31,626 nucleotides of DNA from Bacteroidales bacterium UBA5219 (GTDB lineage Bacteria; Bacteroidota; Bacteroidia; Bacteroidales; ML635J-15). Shown piece by piece: positions 17,444-25,164 of the stretch. A program made the position numbers and the translations under genes. The stretch is taken from contig DHVB01000036.1 in the NCBI GenBank assembly GCA_002412425.1, forward strand, positions 31,260 to 62,885, written 5' to 3'. Numbering within the stretch: the stretch's first letter is position 1; each line of letters starts with the position of its first letter. A model generated the notes under the pieces. That model saw only the letters and a program-made list of their open reading frames with translations, searched no databases and was not told where the DNA came from.

Positions 17444-18712
17444 TTAATCAAAACCGAAGGCAGTTAAATAACACATCATGCAAAATATAATAATGATAGC
17501 CCAAGTTGCCAAACAACCCCATGGCACATAAAATAACCTACCTATGCTACGAGCATCTTCTTTAGTAATTGTAATTTTACTTTTTGTGCGATAGCGTTTT
17601 TCCTTGCCATTTTCTTTAATTATATAAATCCAAGGGTTCTCGTAAAGCTCGATACGGTAGCGTTTTATTAAAAAAACAGGAACTATTATAACCACTATGC
17701 AAAACCACACGGCAGAACCACCAAGTTCTAATCTTTCAAAATCAAATCCATTTAAAAACAAAGCTATTATCACAGGTAAGAAGAGTATAATTAAAGCTAG
17801 CAAAATGATTCGTAGTATCCTTAATGGTGGAGAAAATCTCAGTTTCACAGCTTGTGGTTTACCATCGAGTTCTAAGAAAAATACAGGCGGAACAACATTT
17901 TTCTTAATCTCTTTTTTATCTTTGATTAATTTTCCATTTATTCGTCTAAATGGACCACCAGATGAGGTGAAAATTTTGCGTTCACCTTTTACCTTGAACT
18001 TATTTTTAACGGTATTACTATAAGCTACAAGCATAACAATTAACATTACAACACTAAACATGCCCGTAATTTCAAGGCTAGAGTCAACATCCCAATCAAA
18101 ATAAATGAGAGCACCAAATAATATTGAAGATGTTAATATTGTAGCTATAATAGCTTTGAGCCACCACGGAATAAAATAATGAGTTTGTCTTTTTATTGAC
18201 CTAACGCTTACTTTTCCAGTTTGCCCATTTACGGCAGCCATCTCGTTGCCTGAGCATATATAATATACAGGTAGCAAAACTGGCATGCGAAATACAGAGC
18301 TAGTATCAGTATTGACCTCTATTGCTTTTGTTTCTAAAGTTTTTCGAACAACAGATGCGTAGTCGTTACTTACTTCTTGTTCTACTCGCTCAACAAGAAC
18401 ATTTTTATCAATATCACCGACTTTTACTCTATGTCCAGCGACATAGGAAAAATCAAATGCTTGTAGTTCATCTAATTCAAAAGGCTCCATGCCGTCCAAA
18501 AGCATATTGTCAAGCTGTTTGGAGCAATTGATAAAAACATTATCAACATATCCACCGCAATTATATGAACTATACGCATCCATGCGACTGACTTTTGACT
18601 TGACAGGACCTTTAACAAACTCATATGGAAGATAAAATCCTTTTAAAAGATTGATTTTTTTCTCAAGATTTTTTGCTTCTTTTTTTTTGCGAGTTCGCTT
18701 TGCACCAGTCAA
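17444..18712 (-). CDS. Zinc-ribbon membrane protein, C-terminal part after frameshift
   Basis: This open frame holds the membrane part of a protein whose N-terminal zinc ribbons are encoded in another frame at 18663-19082. It has no credible start of its own: the frame opens at a TTG at 18712, inside the upstream fragment, and its first ATG lies about 40 codons further in. Its beginning (KKKEAKNLEKKINLLKGFY) joins naturally to the upstream fragment. About five TM helices are visible (ending near 205, 233, 317, 347 and the C-terminus). A segment between them repeats a KIFTSSGGPFRRINGKLI-like soluble loop, and the tail WGCLATWAIIIIFCMMCYL is hydrophobic. Function unknown. Confidence 0.75.
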   Translation of the reverse strand: MTGAKRTRKKKEAKNLEKKINLLKGFYLPYEFVKGPVKSKVSRMDAYSSYNCGGYVDNVFINCSKQLDNMLLDGMEPFELDELQAFDFSYVAGHRVKVGDIDKNVLVERVEQEVSNDYASVVRKTLETKAIEVNTDTSSVFRMPVLLPVYYICSGNEMAAVNGQTGKVSVRSIKRQTHYFIPWWLKAIIATILTSSILFGALIYFDWDVDSSLEITGMFSVVMLIVMLVAYSNTVKNKFKVKGERKIFTSSGGPFRRINGKLIKDKKEIKKNVVPPVFFLELDGKPQAVKLRFSPPLRILRIILLALIILFLPVIIALFLNGFDFERLELGGSAVWFCIVVIIVPVFLIKRYRIELYENPWIYIIKENGKEKRYRTKSKITITKEDARSIGRLFYVPWGCLATWAIIIIFCMMCYLTAFGFD

Positions 18713-19082
18713 GTAAGCAGTTGCGGGCTTCTTCTTCAGTGATTCTAAAAGGGATTATGAGTTCTGGCATTTCTTCAGATAAGAGAAAATCTTTTCTAAC
18801 TAGAGAACGTCCACAGAATGGGCATTGGGATAGAGCATCGCCTTCTTCAAAAACAATGGTACCACCACATCCAGAACAGTTAGCGCTTAGTAAATGATGT
18901 TTCTCAGCACTTTCCTTGATTTTAGCTTGTTGAATACTTCTAAATCCTTGTTTTTGAGCATGTGCTTCATTAATACCTACCTTGCTATTGCAGTGGCTAC
19001 AAAGATACTCTCCCTTTATTATATTAAATTCTGCAGGAACTCCGCAATTAGGACAACTTATATCAGCAAAATTACTTTTCAT
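18663..19082 (-). CDS. Double zinc-ribbon protein, N-terminal part before frameshift
   Basis: The 139-residue fragment has two four-Cys zinc ribbons: CPNCG with CSHC (Cys10, 13, 28, 31) and CSGCGG with CPFCG (Cys69, 72, 87, 90), followed by ELIIPFRITEEEARNCLLDWCKANSQ. In related proteins (TFIIB-type zinc-ribbon plus membrane domain) this passage continues as -KK-x-K-x-x-GxYLPYxF without a break. Here the frame runs through an A9 tract and stops nine codons after it. The continuation is present in the +1 frame. The gene is therefore a single interrupted reading frame spanning 17444-19082. It follows the phospholipase D gene by 22 bases, probably in one transcript. It could be a pseudogene, a sequencing error, or be rescued by slippage. 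Confidence 0.78.
   Translation of the reverse strand: MKSNFADISCPNCGVPAEFNIIKGEYLCSHCNSKVGINEAHAQKQGFRSIQQAKIKESAEKHHLLSANCSGCGGTIVFEEGDALSQCPFCGRSLVRKDFLLSEEMPELIIPFRITEEEARNCLLDWCKANSQKKRSKKS
18680..18688 (-). other. A9 homopolymer at the frameshift point
   Basis: Nine A residues in a row on the coding (minus) strand. The two halves of the zinc-ribbon gene meet in frame if one A is removed, or two added. Runs of nine or more A are known sites of RNA polymerase slippage and also of sequencing length errors. Confidence 0.75.
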
Positions 19083-19104
19083 AGCTATTTATTAAACAAG
19101 TTAC

Positions 19105-20178
19105 TTAAAATAAATGGCGGAAAGGAACTAACAAGGTTTCAACTAATTTTTGGAAGCCATGTCTTTTTTTCCATTTCTCATAGTTAAATTTATCACAATC
19201 TTTTTTTGTGTTTTCTATATGTTCAGTTAAGAGTCGCAAAATATCTGGTTGTCTTCCAGCAATGTTTATTTCGTGCATATATAAAAAACTGCGATAGTCA
19301 AAGTTGCTTGAGCCTGTAAAAAAGTATTTGTTATCAGACAAAAATACTTTAGCATGCAAGTTTGATGGTCTGTATTCTAAAATTTCAACTCCATTTTTAT
19401 GATAAGTTCCAAAATATCTGTTTCTTAAAATATCAAAAAGTGTAACATCAGAGTTCTTAGGAACAATTATTGTAACTTTTACGCCTCTTTTACTAGCATT
19501 AATTAAGCTTCGTTTTAATAAAGAACCAGGTAAAAAATATGGAGTTTCAATTACAACTTCTTTTTCTGCAGAATCAATTAGTTTTCGAAACACGTATTTT
19601 ACTGGCTGCTTCCTTGTTCCAGGAACATCTTGTACTATAGCCATTTCATCACCTTTTAGTATTTTTGTTCCGTATTTTTTATTTTGAAAAAATCTACTCG
19701 ATAAATAATAGTCATAAGAAAATATTTTCTCAAACACAATACACAACATGTCGCTAACAATTCGCAAGCAACATTCTCGCCAGCTTAAACAATAAGCGGT
19801 AATATTTGCAGAACCTATGTAAGTGATGTTGGAGTCTATTAGTAAAAGTTTGCGGTGATTTCGCCTGTGATTACGTGAAAATACATCAAAGCTGAATTTT
19901 ATTTTTTCAAAAAACTTTAATTTACCACCTAATTCAACGAATTCTTTAAAAAAGGATTGACCAACAGCAGTTCCCCAAGAGTCAATTAAAACCTTGACTT
20001 CCACACCTCTTCTAACAGCTTCAGTTAGTGCTTGTCTAAATCTTTGTCCTATGCTATCGTTGCCAAAAATGTAAGTTTGTAAATAAACACTTCGCTTTGC
20101 TTGGTTAATGTCTTCAAGCATAGCGAGATACAACTTTAAAGTGTCGTCGTAAAGTAGGTATTTTTCTTGACTTTGCAT
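19105..20178 (-). CDS. Phospholipase D / cardiolipin synthase-like phosphatidyltransferase
   Basis: The 357-residue protein has two complete HKD motifs (HxKxxxxD): His108-Lys110-Asp115 (NHRKLLLID) and His275-Lys277-Asp282 (LHAKVFLSD), each followed by the expected G-S-(A/S)-N (GSANI and GSSNFD). This is the architecture of ClsB/ClsC-type cardiolipin synthases and other bilobal PLD enzymes, which transfer phosphatidyl groups through a His-linked intermediate. It lacks the two N-terminal TM helices of ClsA and so resembles the ClsB group (about 400 residues), although it is shorter. A PLD-type hydrolase cannot be excluded. It sits between the DUF4295-rpmG-rpmB cluster and the zinc-ribbon gene, with a promoter-like element of its own. 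Confidence 0.88.
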   Translation of the reverse strand: MQSQEKYLLYDDTLKLYLAMLEDINQAKRSVYLQTYIFGNDSIGQRFRQALTEAVRRGVEVKVLIDSWGTAVGQSFFKEFVELGGKLKFFEKIKFSFDVFSRNHRRNHRKLLLIDSNITYIGSANITAYCLSWRECCLRIVSDMLCIVFEKIFSYDYYLSSRFFQNKKYGTKILKGDEMAIVQDVPGTRKQPVKYVFRKLIDSAEKEVVIETPYFLPGSLLKRSLINASKRGVKVTIIVPKNSDVTLFDILRNRYFGTYHKNGVEILEYRPSNLHAKVFLSDNKYFFTGSSNFDYRSFLYMHEINIAGRQPDILRLLTEHIENTKKDCDKFNYEKWKKRHGFQKLVETLLVPFRHLF

Positions 20179-20193
20179 TTTTTAAAGTTTTGA

Positions 20194-20201
20194 CAAAAAT
20201 A
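20194..20201 (-). promoter_or_regulatory. Candidate -7 element of the PLD gene
   Basis: The minus strand reads TATTTTTG, an exact TAnnTTTG match, 15 bases before the ATG at 20178. The leader would be very short. No clear -33 element. Confidence 0.35.
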
Positions 20202-20271
20202 CAAAACTTAGAAATAAATAAAAAAGTTATGTTTATAAAATGCTAAGTCAAACAAATTGGAATTGGTTTGC

Positions 20272-20430
20272 TTATTTTTTCTTATTAAAAAAATCTTTAG
20301 CAGATTCTTTGTAAGTAACTGTTTCTTTAAATTGGTAAGCACCTGTTTCAGGATTTTTTACCATTTTAATACATTTTGCTAAATTTTGTCCGCCACCTGT
20401 TCTAAGGGTAGCAACTGCTTTCTTTGCCAT
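20272..20430 (-). CDS. DUF4295 small protein downstream of rpmG
   Basis: A 52-residue basic protein begins MAKKAVATLRTGGGQNLAK, continues KMVKNPETGAYQFKETV and ends KDFFNKKK. This is the DUF4295 family, found in Bacteroidota directly after rpmB and rpmG. Its start is 8 bases after the rpmG stop, so the three are one operon. The size, charge and fixed association with ribosomal genes suggest a ribosome-associated protein, but this is inference. In many relatives ftsY follows; here a PLD gene does. Confidence 0.92.
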   Translation of the reverse strand: MAKKAVATLRTGGGQNLAKCIKMVKNPETGAYQFKETVTYKESAKDFFNKKK

Positions 20431-20438
20431 AACTTAAT

Positions 20439-20627
20439 TTATTTAATTTCTTTATGTATCGTAACTTTCTTTAAAATTGGATTATACTTTTTAAGCTCCA
20501 TTCTGTCGGGAGTATTTTTTCTGTTTTTTACAGTTATATATCTTGATGTTCCCGGCATACCGCTTTCTTTATGCTCTGTGCATTCCAAAATAACTTGAAT
20601 GCGGTTTCCTTTAGCTTTTTTTGACAT
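20439..20627 (-). CDS. rpmG: Large-subunit ribosomal protein bL33
   Basis: The 62-residue protein begins MSKKAKGNRIQVILECTEHK and contains SRYITVKNRKNTPDRMELKKYNP, the conserved L33 core that binds 23S rRNA near the E site. It lacks the CxxC pairs of zinc-binding L33 forms, having a single Cys, so it is a C-minus type, as is usual in Bacteroidota. It lies between rpmB (21-base gap) and the DUF4295 gene. Unusually for this window, a clear Shine-Dalgarno sequence precedes it. Confidence 0.96.
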   Translation of the reverse strand: MSKKAKGNRIQVILECTEHKESGMPGTSRYITVKNRKNTPDRMELKKYNPILKKVTIHKEIK

Positions 20628-20635
20628 TTAAATTT

Positions 20636-20640
20636 CCTCC
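20636..20640 (-). promoter_or_regulatory. Canonical Shine-Dalgarno of rpmG
   Basis: GGAGG lies eight bases before the rpmG ATG on the minus strand. Most other genes here have only A-rich leaders, as expected for Bacteroidota, so this site stands out and supports the start at 20627. Confidence 0.7.
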
Positions 20641-20648
20641 GACTATTT

Positions 20649-20885
20649 TTAATTAATAAATCCTTTTTTTCTAGCGTCTCTTAAAGCTGCTTGTAAACCT
20701 TTTTTAGAAATGGTTTTAATGCCTCTTGTGGACACTTTCAATGTTATCCATTGTTTTGTTTCTTCATCATAAAAGCGTTTTGTTGTAAGATTTACATCAA
20801 AAACTCTTTTTGTTCTGCGTTTTGAGTGAGAAACATTGTTCCCAACCATCGCCCTTTTTCCAGTAATTTGACAAACTCGTGCCAT
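20649..20885 (-). CDS. rpmB: Large-subunit ribosomal protein bL28
   Basis: The 78-residue protein starts MARVCQITGKRAMVGNNVSHS, with the L28 signature of GKR and a N-x-V-S-H-S-x-x-R-T-K-R run, followed by FDVNLTTKRFYDEETKQWITL and a basic tail, RDARKKGFIN. It is the first gene of the rpmB-rpmG-DUF4295 operon. The 151-base gap before it holds no exact TAnnTTTG. The nearest candidate on the minus strand is GACTTTTG (20917-20924), with one mismatch. Confidence 0.97.
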   Translation of the reverse strand: MARVCQITGKRAMVGNNVSHSKRRTKRVFDVNLTTKRFYDEETKQWITLKVSTRGIKTISKKGLQAALRDARKKGFIN

Positions 20886-21036
20886 AGTAATCGTTTCTTT
20901 AAATTTTTTAGGACTGCAAAAGTCGGCATTTTTTCTTTTATATGCAAACTTTTTATAAACTTTTTTTATAAATAATGAAATTTAGTGTTGTGAGCCTTGT
21001 AAAATCAGCAATTTGATAGTTTAATATATAATGTGT

Positions 21037-21738
21037 TTATTTTACATCTGTGTTGGTTTTTATTGCATTATACTGAAAACCAAGTCGTTTTCCAGTTTGC
21101 ATTTGGTGTTTTAGTATTTTATCATTCATATAACTTACGTTAATGATTTTAACATCATTATATGGAGGTACTAATAAATCAAATTTTAAAGCATAAGCAA
21201 TTGCTGATTCTATAAGAGTTCTAAAGTTTTCTGGATTTACATTATTTCTGTCAAAAACAGGCAAATTAAAACCAAGTTCTCGTCTGCCTTCAACAAAAAA
21301 TGTATTTTCTTTATTAATAAATAACCTTCCAACTAAATAGCCATAGTCGTCAACTCGGTTATATTTTAAAGAATCTGAAAGAAAATTGTAAATATTAATT
21401 ATCCCTGAATAGGTAATAAGAGGTTGATCTATATAATGTTGGTCTTTCCAAATTTCGTGATTACGAGGAAACTCAAAAATATTAGTGTGCATGTTGAAGA
21501 TGAGGACATCACCTGCAATCTTAATTTCTGCATCAAAATTTCCTCTATCGCGAAATTCTAATCTAACCCTGTCGTCAACATCTTCTAAATCAGTGTTGTA
21601 TTCTCCAACAATTTCTTGTAAAATGTTTTTAAGCAAACCAAATGCTTCTAGAGTTTTGTCGTAAACCTCTTGTTTGAGCCTAGATGTTTCTTTTAATATT
21701 GAAATATTTTTTTCTTTTAATGTTTTATTTTCTTCCAT
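21037..21738 (-). CDS. Conserved hypothetical protein downstream of proS
   Basis: I do not recognise a domain in this 233-residue protein. It opens with a predicted coiled coil (about 1-50: MEENKTLKEKNISILKETSR and on to LLKNILQEIVGEYN). A mixed alpha/beta part follows, with EFRDRGNFDAEIKIAGDVLIF, DYGYLVGRLFINKENTFFVEGRR and VKIINVSYMNDKILKHQMQTGKRLGFQYNAI. No signal peptide or TM helix is present, so it is cytoplasmic. It starts 12 bases after the proS stop and must be co-transcribed with it. A role in translation or tRNA handling is only suggested by that position. Two consecutive basic motifs near the end (K-H-Q-M-Q-T-G-K-R) could contact nucleic acid. Confidence 0.75.
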   Translation of the reverse strand: MEENKTLKEKNISILKETSRLKQEVYDKTLEAFGLLKNILQEIVGEYNTDLEDVDDRVRLEFRDRGNFDAEIKIAGDVLIFNMHTNIFEFPRNHEIWKDQHYIDQPLITYSGIINIYNFLSDSLKYNRVDDYGYLVGRLFINKENTFFVEGRRELGFNLPVFDRNNVNPENFRTLIESAIAYALKFDLLVPPYNDVKIINVSYMNDKILKHQMQTGKRLGFQYNAIKTNTDVK

Positions 21739-21750
21739 AATATTTTGTTT

Positions 21751-23223
21751 TTAGTAAGCTCTTGCAAATATAACTCTGAATTTAGAAGGTTTGCCTGAGT
21801 AAATACATTTTCCTTCTTCCAATTGTGGATTAAATGGTATAAATCTTATTGTAGCTTTTGTTTCTTCTTTGATTTTTTCTTCTGTTTCTCTTGTGCCGTC
21901 CCAGTGAGCTTCAATAAAACCTGGAGTTTCTTCTAATATTCTTTTAAATTCTTCGTAATCATCTACTCTGTAAGTATTATCTTCCCGGAATTTTAAAGCT
22001 TTTTCATAAATGCTTTTTTGAATATCCTCAAGTAAAAAGTCTATATGTTCTAATACTTTGTCGTTAGAAATAATTTCCTTTTTAAAAGTGTCGCGACGTG
22101 CTACTTCCCAAGTGTTGTTTTCATAATCTTTTGGTCCAATTACAAGTCTGATAGGTACACCTTTTAGTTCCCATTCGGCAAATTTGAAACCAGGACGTTG
22201 TGAATCTCTATCATCAAATTTATAAGAAATGCCTTTGTTTTTTAGAGTTTTGCATAAATTGTGTACGCGTTCCGAAATTTTTTCTAATTCTTCTTTACTT
22301 TTATAAATTGGTACAATTACAACTTGAATTGGTGCAAGTTTTGGAGGTAAAACCAAACCGTTATTGTCAGAATGTGCCATTACTAAAGCTCCCATCAAAC
22401 GAGTAGAAACACCCCACGAAGTAGCCCAAACATATTCTTCTTTGTTTTCTTGGTTTAAAAACTTTACGTCAAATGCTTTTGCAAAATTTTGAGCTAAAAA
22501 ATGTGATGTGCCAGCTTGTAAGGCTTTCCCGTCTTGCATTAGAGCTTCGATGCAGTATGTGTCGTCAGCACCAGCAAATCTTTCGCTTTCTGTTTTTGTT
22601 CCTATATGCACAGGAATAGCAAGATAATCGCGAGCAAATTCTTCATAAACATGAATCATTTTTTCAGCTTCTTCTATAGCTTCTTCTTTTGTTGCATGAG
22701 CAGTATGACCTTCTTGCCATAAAAATTCTGCAGTACGCAAAAATAAACGAGTACGCATTTCCCACCTAACAACATTTGCCCATTGATTTATAAGCAAAGG
22801 CAAATCTCTGTATGAATTAATCCAATTTTTATAAGTATTCCAAATGATTGTTTCGGAAGTAGGTCTAACAATTAGTTCTTCTTCTAATTTTGCATTGGGA
22901 TCAACTTCAACTCCTCCGCCTTCAGCATTTCTTAACCTATAGTGCGTAACAACAGCACATTCTTTAGCAAAACCATCAACATGATTTGCCTCTTTGCTAA
23001 AAAAAGATTTAGGAATAAAAAGTGGAAAATACGCATTCACATGACCAGTTTCTTTAAACATTCTGTCTAAAGTTGCTTGCATTTTTTCCCAAATGCTGTA
23101 ACCATAAGGTTTAATAACCATACAACCTCTAACTGACGAATTTTCAGCTAAGTCTGCTTTAATCACTAAATCGTTATACCACTGTGAGTAATTTTCTTCT
23201 TTATTTGTAAGTATTTTTGCCAT
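21751..23223 (-). CDS. proS: Prolyl-tRNA synthetase, type III
   Basis: ProS charges tRNA-Pro with proline. The 490-residue protein is the archaeal/eukaryotic-like type III form, without the editing (INS) insertion of E. coli ProS. Class II motifs are clear: RPTSETIIWNTY (motif 2 region start, about 119), RWEMRTRLFLRTAEFLWQEGHTAHAT, and motif 3 GVSTRLMGALVMAHSD. The anticodon-binding domain (QVVIVPIYK, and RPGFKFAEWELKGVPIRLVIGPKD) is followed by a C-terminal domain ending in ARAY, the usual ending of this type. It is the first gene of a two-gene unit with the downstream hypothetical, and is divergent from the low-complexity lipoprotein gene. Confidence 0.97.
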   Translation of the reverse strand: MAKILTNKEENYSQWYNDLVIKADLAENSSVRGCMVIKPYGYSIWEKMQATLDRMFKETGHVNAYFPLFIPKSFFSKEANHVDGFAKECAVVTHYRLRNAEGGGVEVDPNAKLEEELIVRPTSETIIWNTYKNWINSYRDLPLLINQWANVVRWEMRTRLFLRTAEFLWQEGHTAHATKEEAIEEAEKMIHVYEEFARDYLAIPVHIGTKTESERFAGADDTYCIEALMQDGKALQAGTSHFLAQNFAKAFDVKFLNQENKEEYVWATSWGVSTRLMGALVMAHSDNNGLVLPPKLAPIQVVIVPIYKSKEELEKISERVHNLCKTLKNKGISYKFDDRDSQRPGFKFAEWELKGVPIRLVIGPKDYENNTWEVARRDTFKKEIISNDKVLEHIDFLLEDIQKSIYEKALKFREDNTYRVDDYEEFKRILEETPGFIEAHWDGTRETEEKIKEETKATIRFIPFNPQLEEGKCIYSGKPSKFRVIFARAY

Positions 23224-23283
23224 ATTAATTGGTATGAAATTTGCATTAAAATTAGTAAAAAAAGTTCTTTAAAAATAATTTTA

Positions 23284-23291
23284 CAAAACTA
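23284..23291 (-). promoter_or_regulatory. Candidate -7 element of proS
   Basis: The minus strand reads TAGTTTTG, an exact TAnnTTTG match, 60 bases before the proS ATG. A TTG on the same strand at 23318-23316 gives a 24-base spacer, a little long. Confidence 0.45.
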
Positions 23292-23308
23292 TAAAAATTC
23301 ATGATATT

Positions 23309-25144
23309 ATGAAAGCAATTTTTTACATATTGATTATCGCCTTGCTAGGAATGAGTTCCTGCACTTTAAATTTTTACACAACAGGCGGTTATGACGATGT
23401 TTATCTAACTGGTTCCGAACCAAAACAAGGAGCTGTCGATAAACAAATCGTTGATGAGCATAAAGCTAATTACGAAGAAACTTATAATGCAGAGTTTAAT
23501 AATACTGATGATTATTACTACGATGAATATTATGATGAAAATGGAAACTTAGTCCAAAATGATGATGGTAATGATACTTATAATTATTACGGTGATACTT
23601 ATAATTTTAATGATTATGGTTATGATTTAGATGATAGCTATTCATACTACTTTAATAATTTTAGATATTATTATCCTTCATATTATTACGACCCATTCTA
23701 TTATAGTTACTATTGGGATTGGGGCTGGGGCTGGGGCTATAGACCTTATTATTACTCTTATTACTACTATCCTTATTATTACTATTGGCACAGACCATAT
23801 TATTATTATGGTTGGGGTAGTAGTTATTGGGTCGGATATAATCATGGATATACCGACGGCTACTGGGACGGATACTGGTGGGGAAGTAATTCTAATTACA
23901 TAGTGGACAATAACACTTATTACATCGGACATAGAGGTTCTAGTGGTGGATATGGCACAGGCACAGGTTCAGGAAGAACACCAGATTCAGGAACACCAAG
24001 CGGTAAAGATATAGATGTGAACAATAGACTTGATAAACAAGAAAAAGTAAGTAATGAAGTAATTCAAGTTCATGGGTTAGATGTTGCGGATAAACCTACT
24101 AATACACCTTCTTCAACTGATAATAATAGTTCAGGAGGAAGAATTATAGACAAAACACCAATTGATAGTAAGTTAGAAGTAAGTAAAGCTGAAAATAGTC
24201 TATCTTTAAGTAATAGTGGCAAAACTCCAGCACAATCAGGACGTAACGATGTGGAACCAAATACTGAAGAAATGTCTGGAAAAAAACCAGTCGCTGTTGA
24301 AGGTCGTATTAATAACATAGGTGTAAATAAAGACAATGAGACTGGAAAGCAACCAATAGGCGTGAGTGGACGCGTTGATAATTCAAGTTTAAGTAAGGGT
24401 GAAGTAGCAGCAAAACAACCAACTGATGCGGGCAGACGTGTTGATAATTCAAGCAGAAGCGAAATCCCAGCAAGACAACCAATAGGAGTAAGTAGTCGTG
24501 CTGATAATCCAAACTTAAATAGACAAGTTGACCCTAATGCAGGAAAAACTCAAGGAAGCTCTTCAACACCTGATAATACAGGACGCGTTTCTACTGATAA
24601 TAAACCTAAAGAACCAGCTACTTATAATAAACCAGACTTAAATTCAAGAAATAATTATAATCAAAACACTAGCGGTTCTCGTAATAATACTGATGTGAGA
24701 CAACAACCTTCTCGCAATCCTTCTAACGTAGGACAACAGCCTTCACGTCAACCTGCAAGTAGAGGAGGAGCTACACCAAGTCAAAGTTATTCACGCCCAT
24801 CTAATACAAATACAGGAAGTTTTAATTCAGGAAGTAGTAGTGGACGCTCAAGTTCTAGCAGTTCTAGTGCAGTACGCTCAAATACTAACTCAAATAGATC
24901 TTCTTATTCTACTACTCCAAGTTCTAGTCGTAGTTCAAGTACATATAATTCAAGACCTTCTTCAAGTCAAAGAAGTTCTAGCTCATATAATTCAGGAAGC
25001 TCATCTTCACGTAGTTCAGGTTCTTCATATTCAGGAAGTTCATCAAGCTCGAGAAGTTCATCAAGTAGCTCTTCAAGTAGTTCAAGAAGTGGAAGCTCTT
25101 CTAGCTCAGGATTTGGTGGTTCTAGCTCTGGAGGAAGAAGATAA
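23309..25144 (+). CDS. Low-complexity lipoprotein with Tyr-rich, repeat and Ser-rich regions
   Basis: This 611-residue protein has a lipoprotein signal (lipobox MSSC, Cys18). Regions in order: an acidic/Tyr stretch (about 45-115); an extremely Tyr/Trp-rich segment (about 105-195) with YYYSYYYYPYYYYWHRPYYY-like sequence and WGWGWGY; a linker with Gly-rich GTGTGSG; four to five degenerate repeats of about 20-24 residues (about 305-412, pattern KQPIGVSGRVDNSSLSKGE); an Asn/Pro-rich part; and a Ser/Arg-rich tail (about 490-611). Aromatic-rich and Ser-rich surface proteins occur in Bacteroidota but no catalytic domain is visible. It is 20 bases upstream of a FadL-type porin, so the pair probably forms an operon. 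The function is unknown; an envelope structural or adhesive role is inference. Confidence 0.82.
   Translation: MKAIFYILIIALLGMSSCTLNFYTTGGYDDVYLTGSEPKQGAVDKQIVDEHKANYEETYNAEFNNTDDYYYDEYYDENGNLVQNDDGNDTYNYYGDTYNFNDYGYDLDDSYSYYFNNFRYYYPSYYYDPFYYSYYWDWGWGWGYRPYYYSYYYYPYYYYWHRPYYYYGWGSSYWVGYNHGYTDGYWDGYWWGSNSNYIVDNNTYYIGHRGSSGGYGTGTGSGRTPDSGTPSGKDIDVNNRLDKQEKVSNEVIQVHGLDVADKPTNTPSSTDNNSSGGRIIDKTPIDSKLEVSKAENSLSLSNSGKTPAQSGRNDVEPNTEEMSGKKPVAVEGRINNIGVNKDNETGKQPIGVSGRVDNSSLSKGEVAAKQPTDAGRRVDNSSRSEIPARQPIGVSSRADNPNLNRQVDPNAGKTQGSSSTPDNTGRVSTDNKPKEPATYNKPDLNSRNNYNQNTSGSRNNTDVRQQPSRNPSNVGQQPSRQPASRGGATPSQSYSRPSNTNTGSFNSGSSSGRSSSSSSSAVRSNTNSNRSSYSTTPSSSRSSSTYNSRPSSSQRSSSSYNSGSSSSRSSGSSYSGSSSSSRSSSSSSSSSSRSGSSSSSGFGGSSSGGRR
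24281..24544 (+). repeat. Degenerate in-frame repeats within the low-complexity lipoprotein
   Basis: Four units of 20-24 codons can be aligned: KKPVAVEGRINN, KQPIGVSGRVDN, KQPTDAGRRVDN and RQPIGVSSRADN start successive units. A weaker fifth (KTPAQSGRND) precedes them. Length differences keep the reading frame. Confidence 0.7.
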
Positions 25145-25164
25145 ACAAATTAAATTATTATTTT

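Noticed and set aside
23678..23932. Antisense open frame rich in Val/Ile opposite the Tyr-rich region
   Set aside because: It mirrors the repetitive TAT/TAC codons of the real gene; composition is unnatural and there is no start context.
24281..25140. CRISPR-like or satellite array in the repeat and Ser-rich coding region
   Set aside because: Repeats vary in length and synonymous codons, stay in frame, and have no unique spacers; they are protein repeats.
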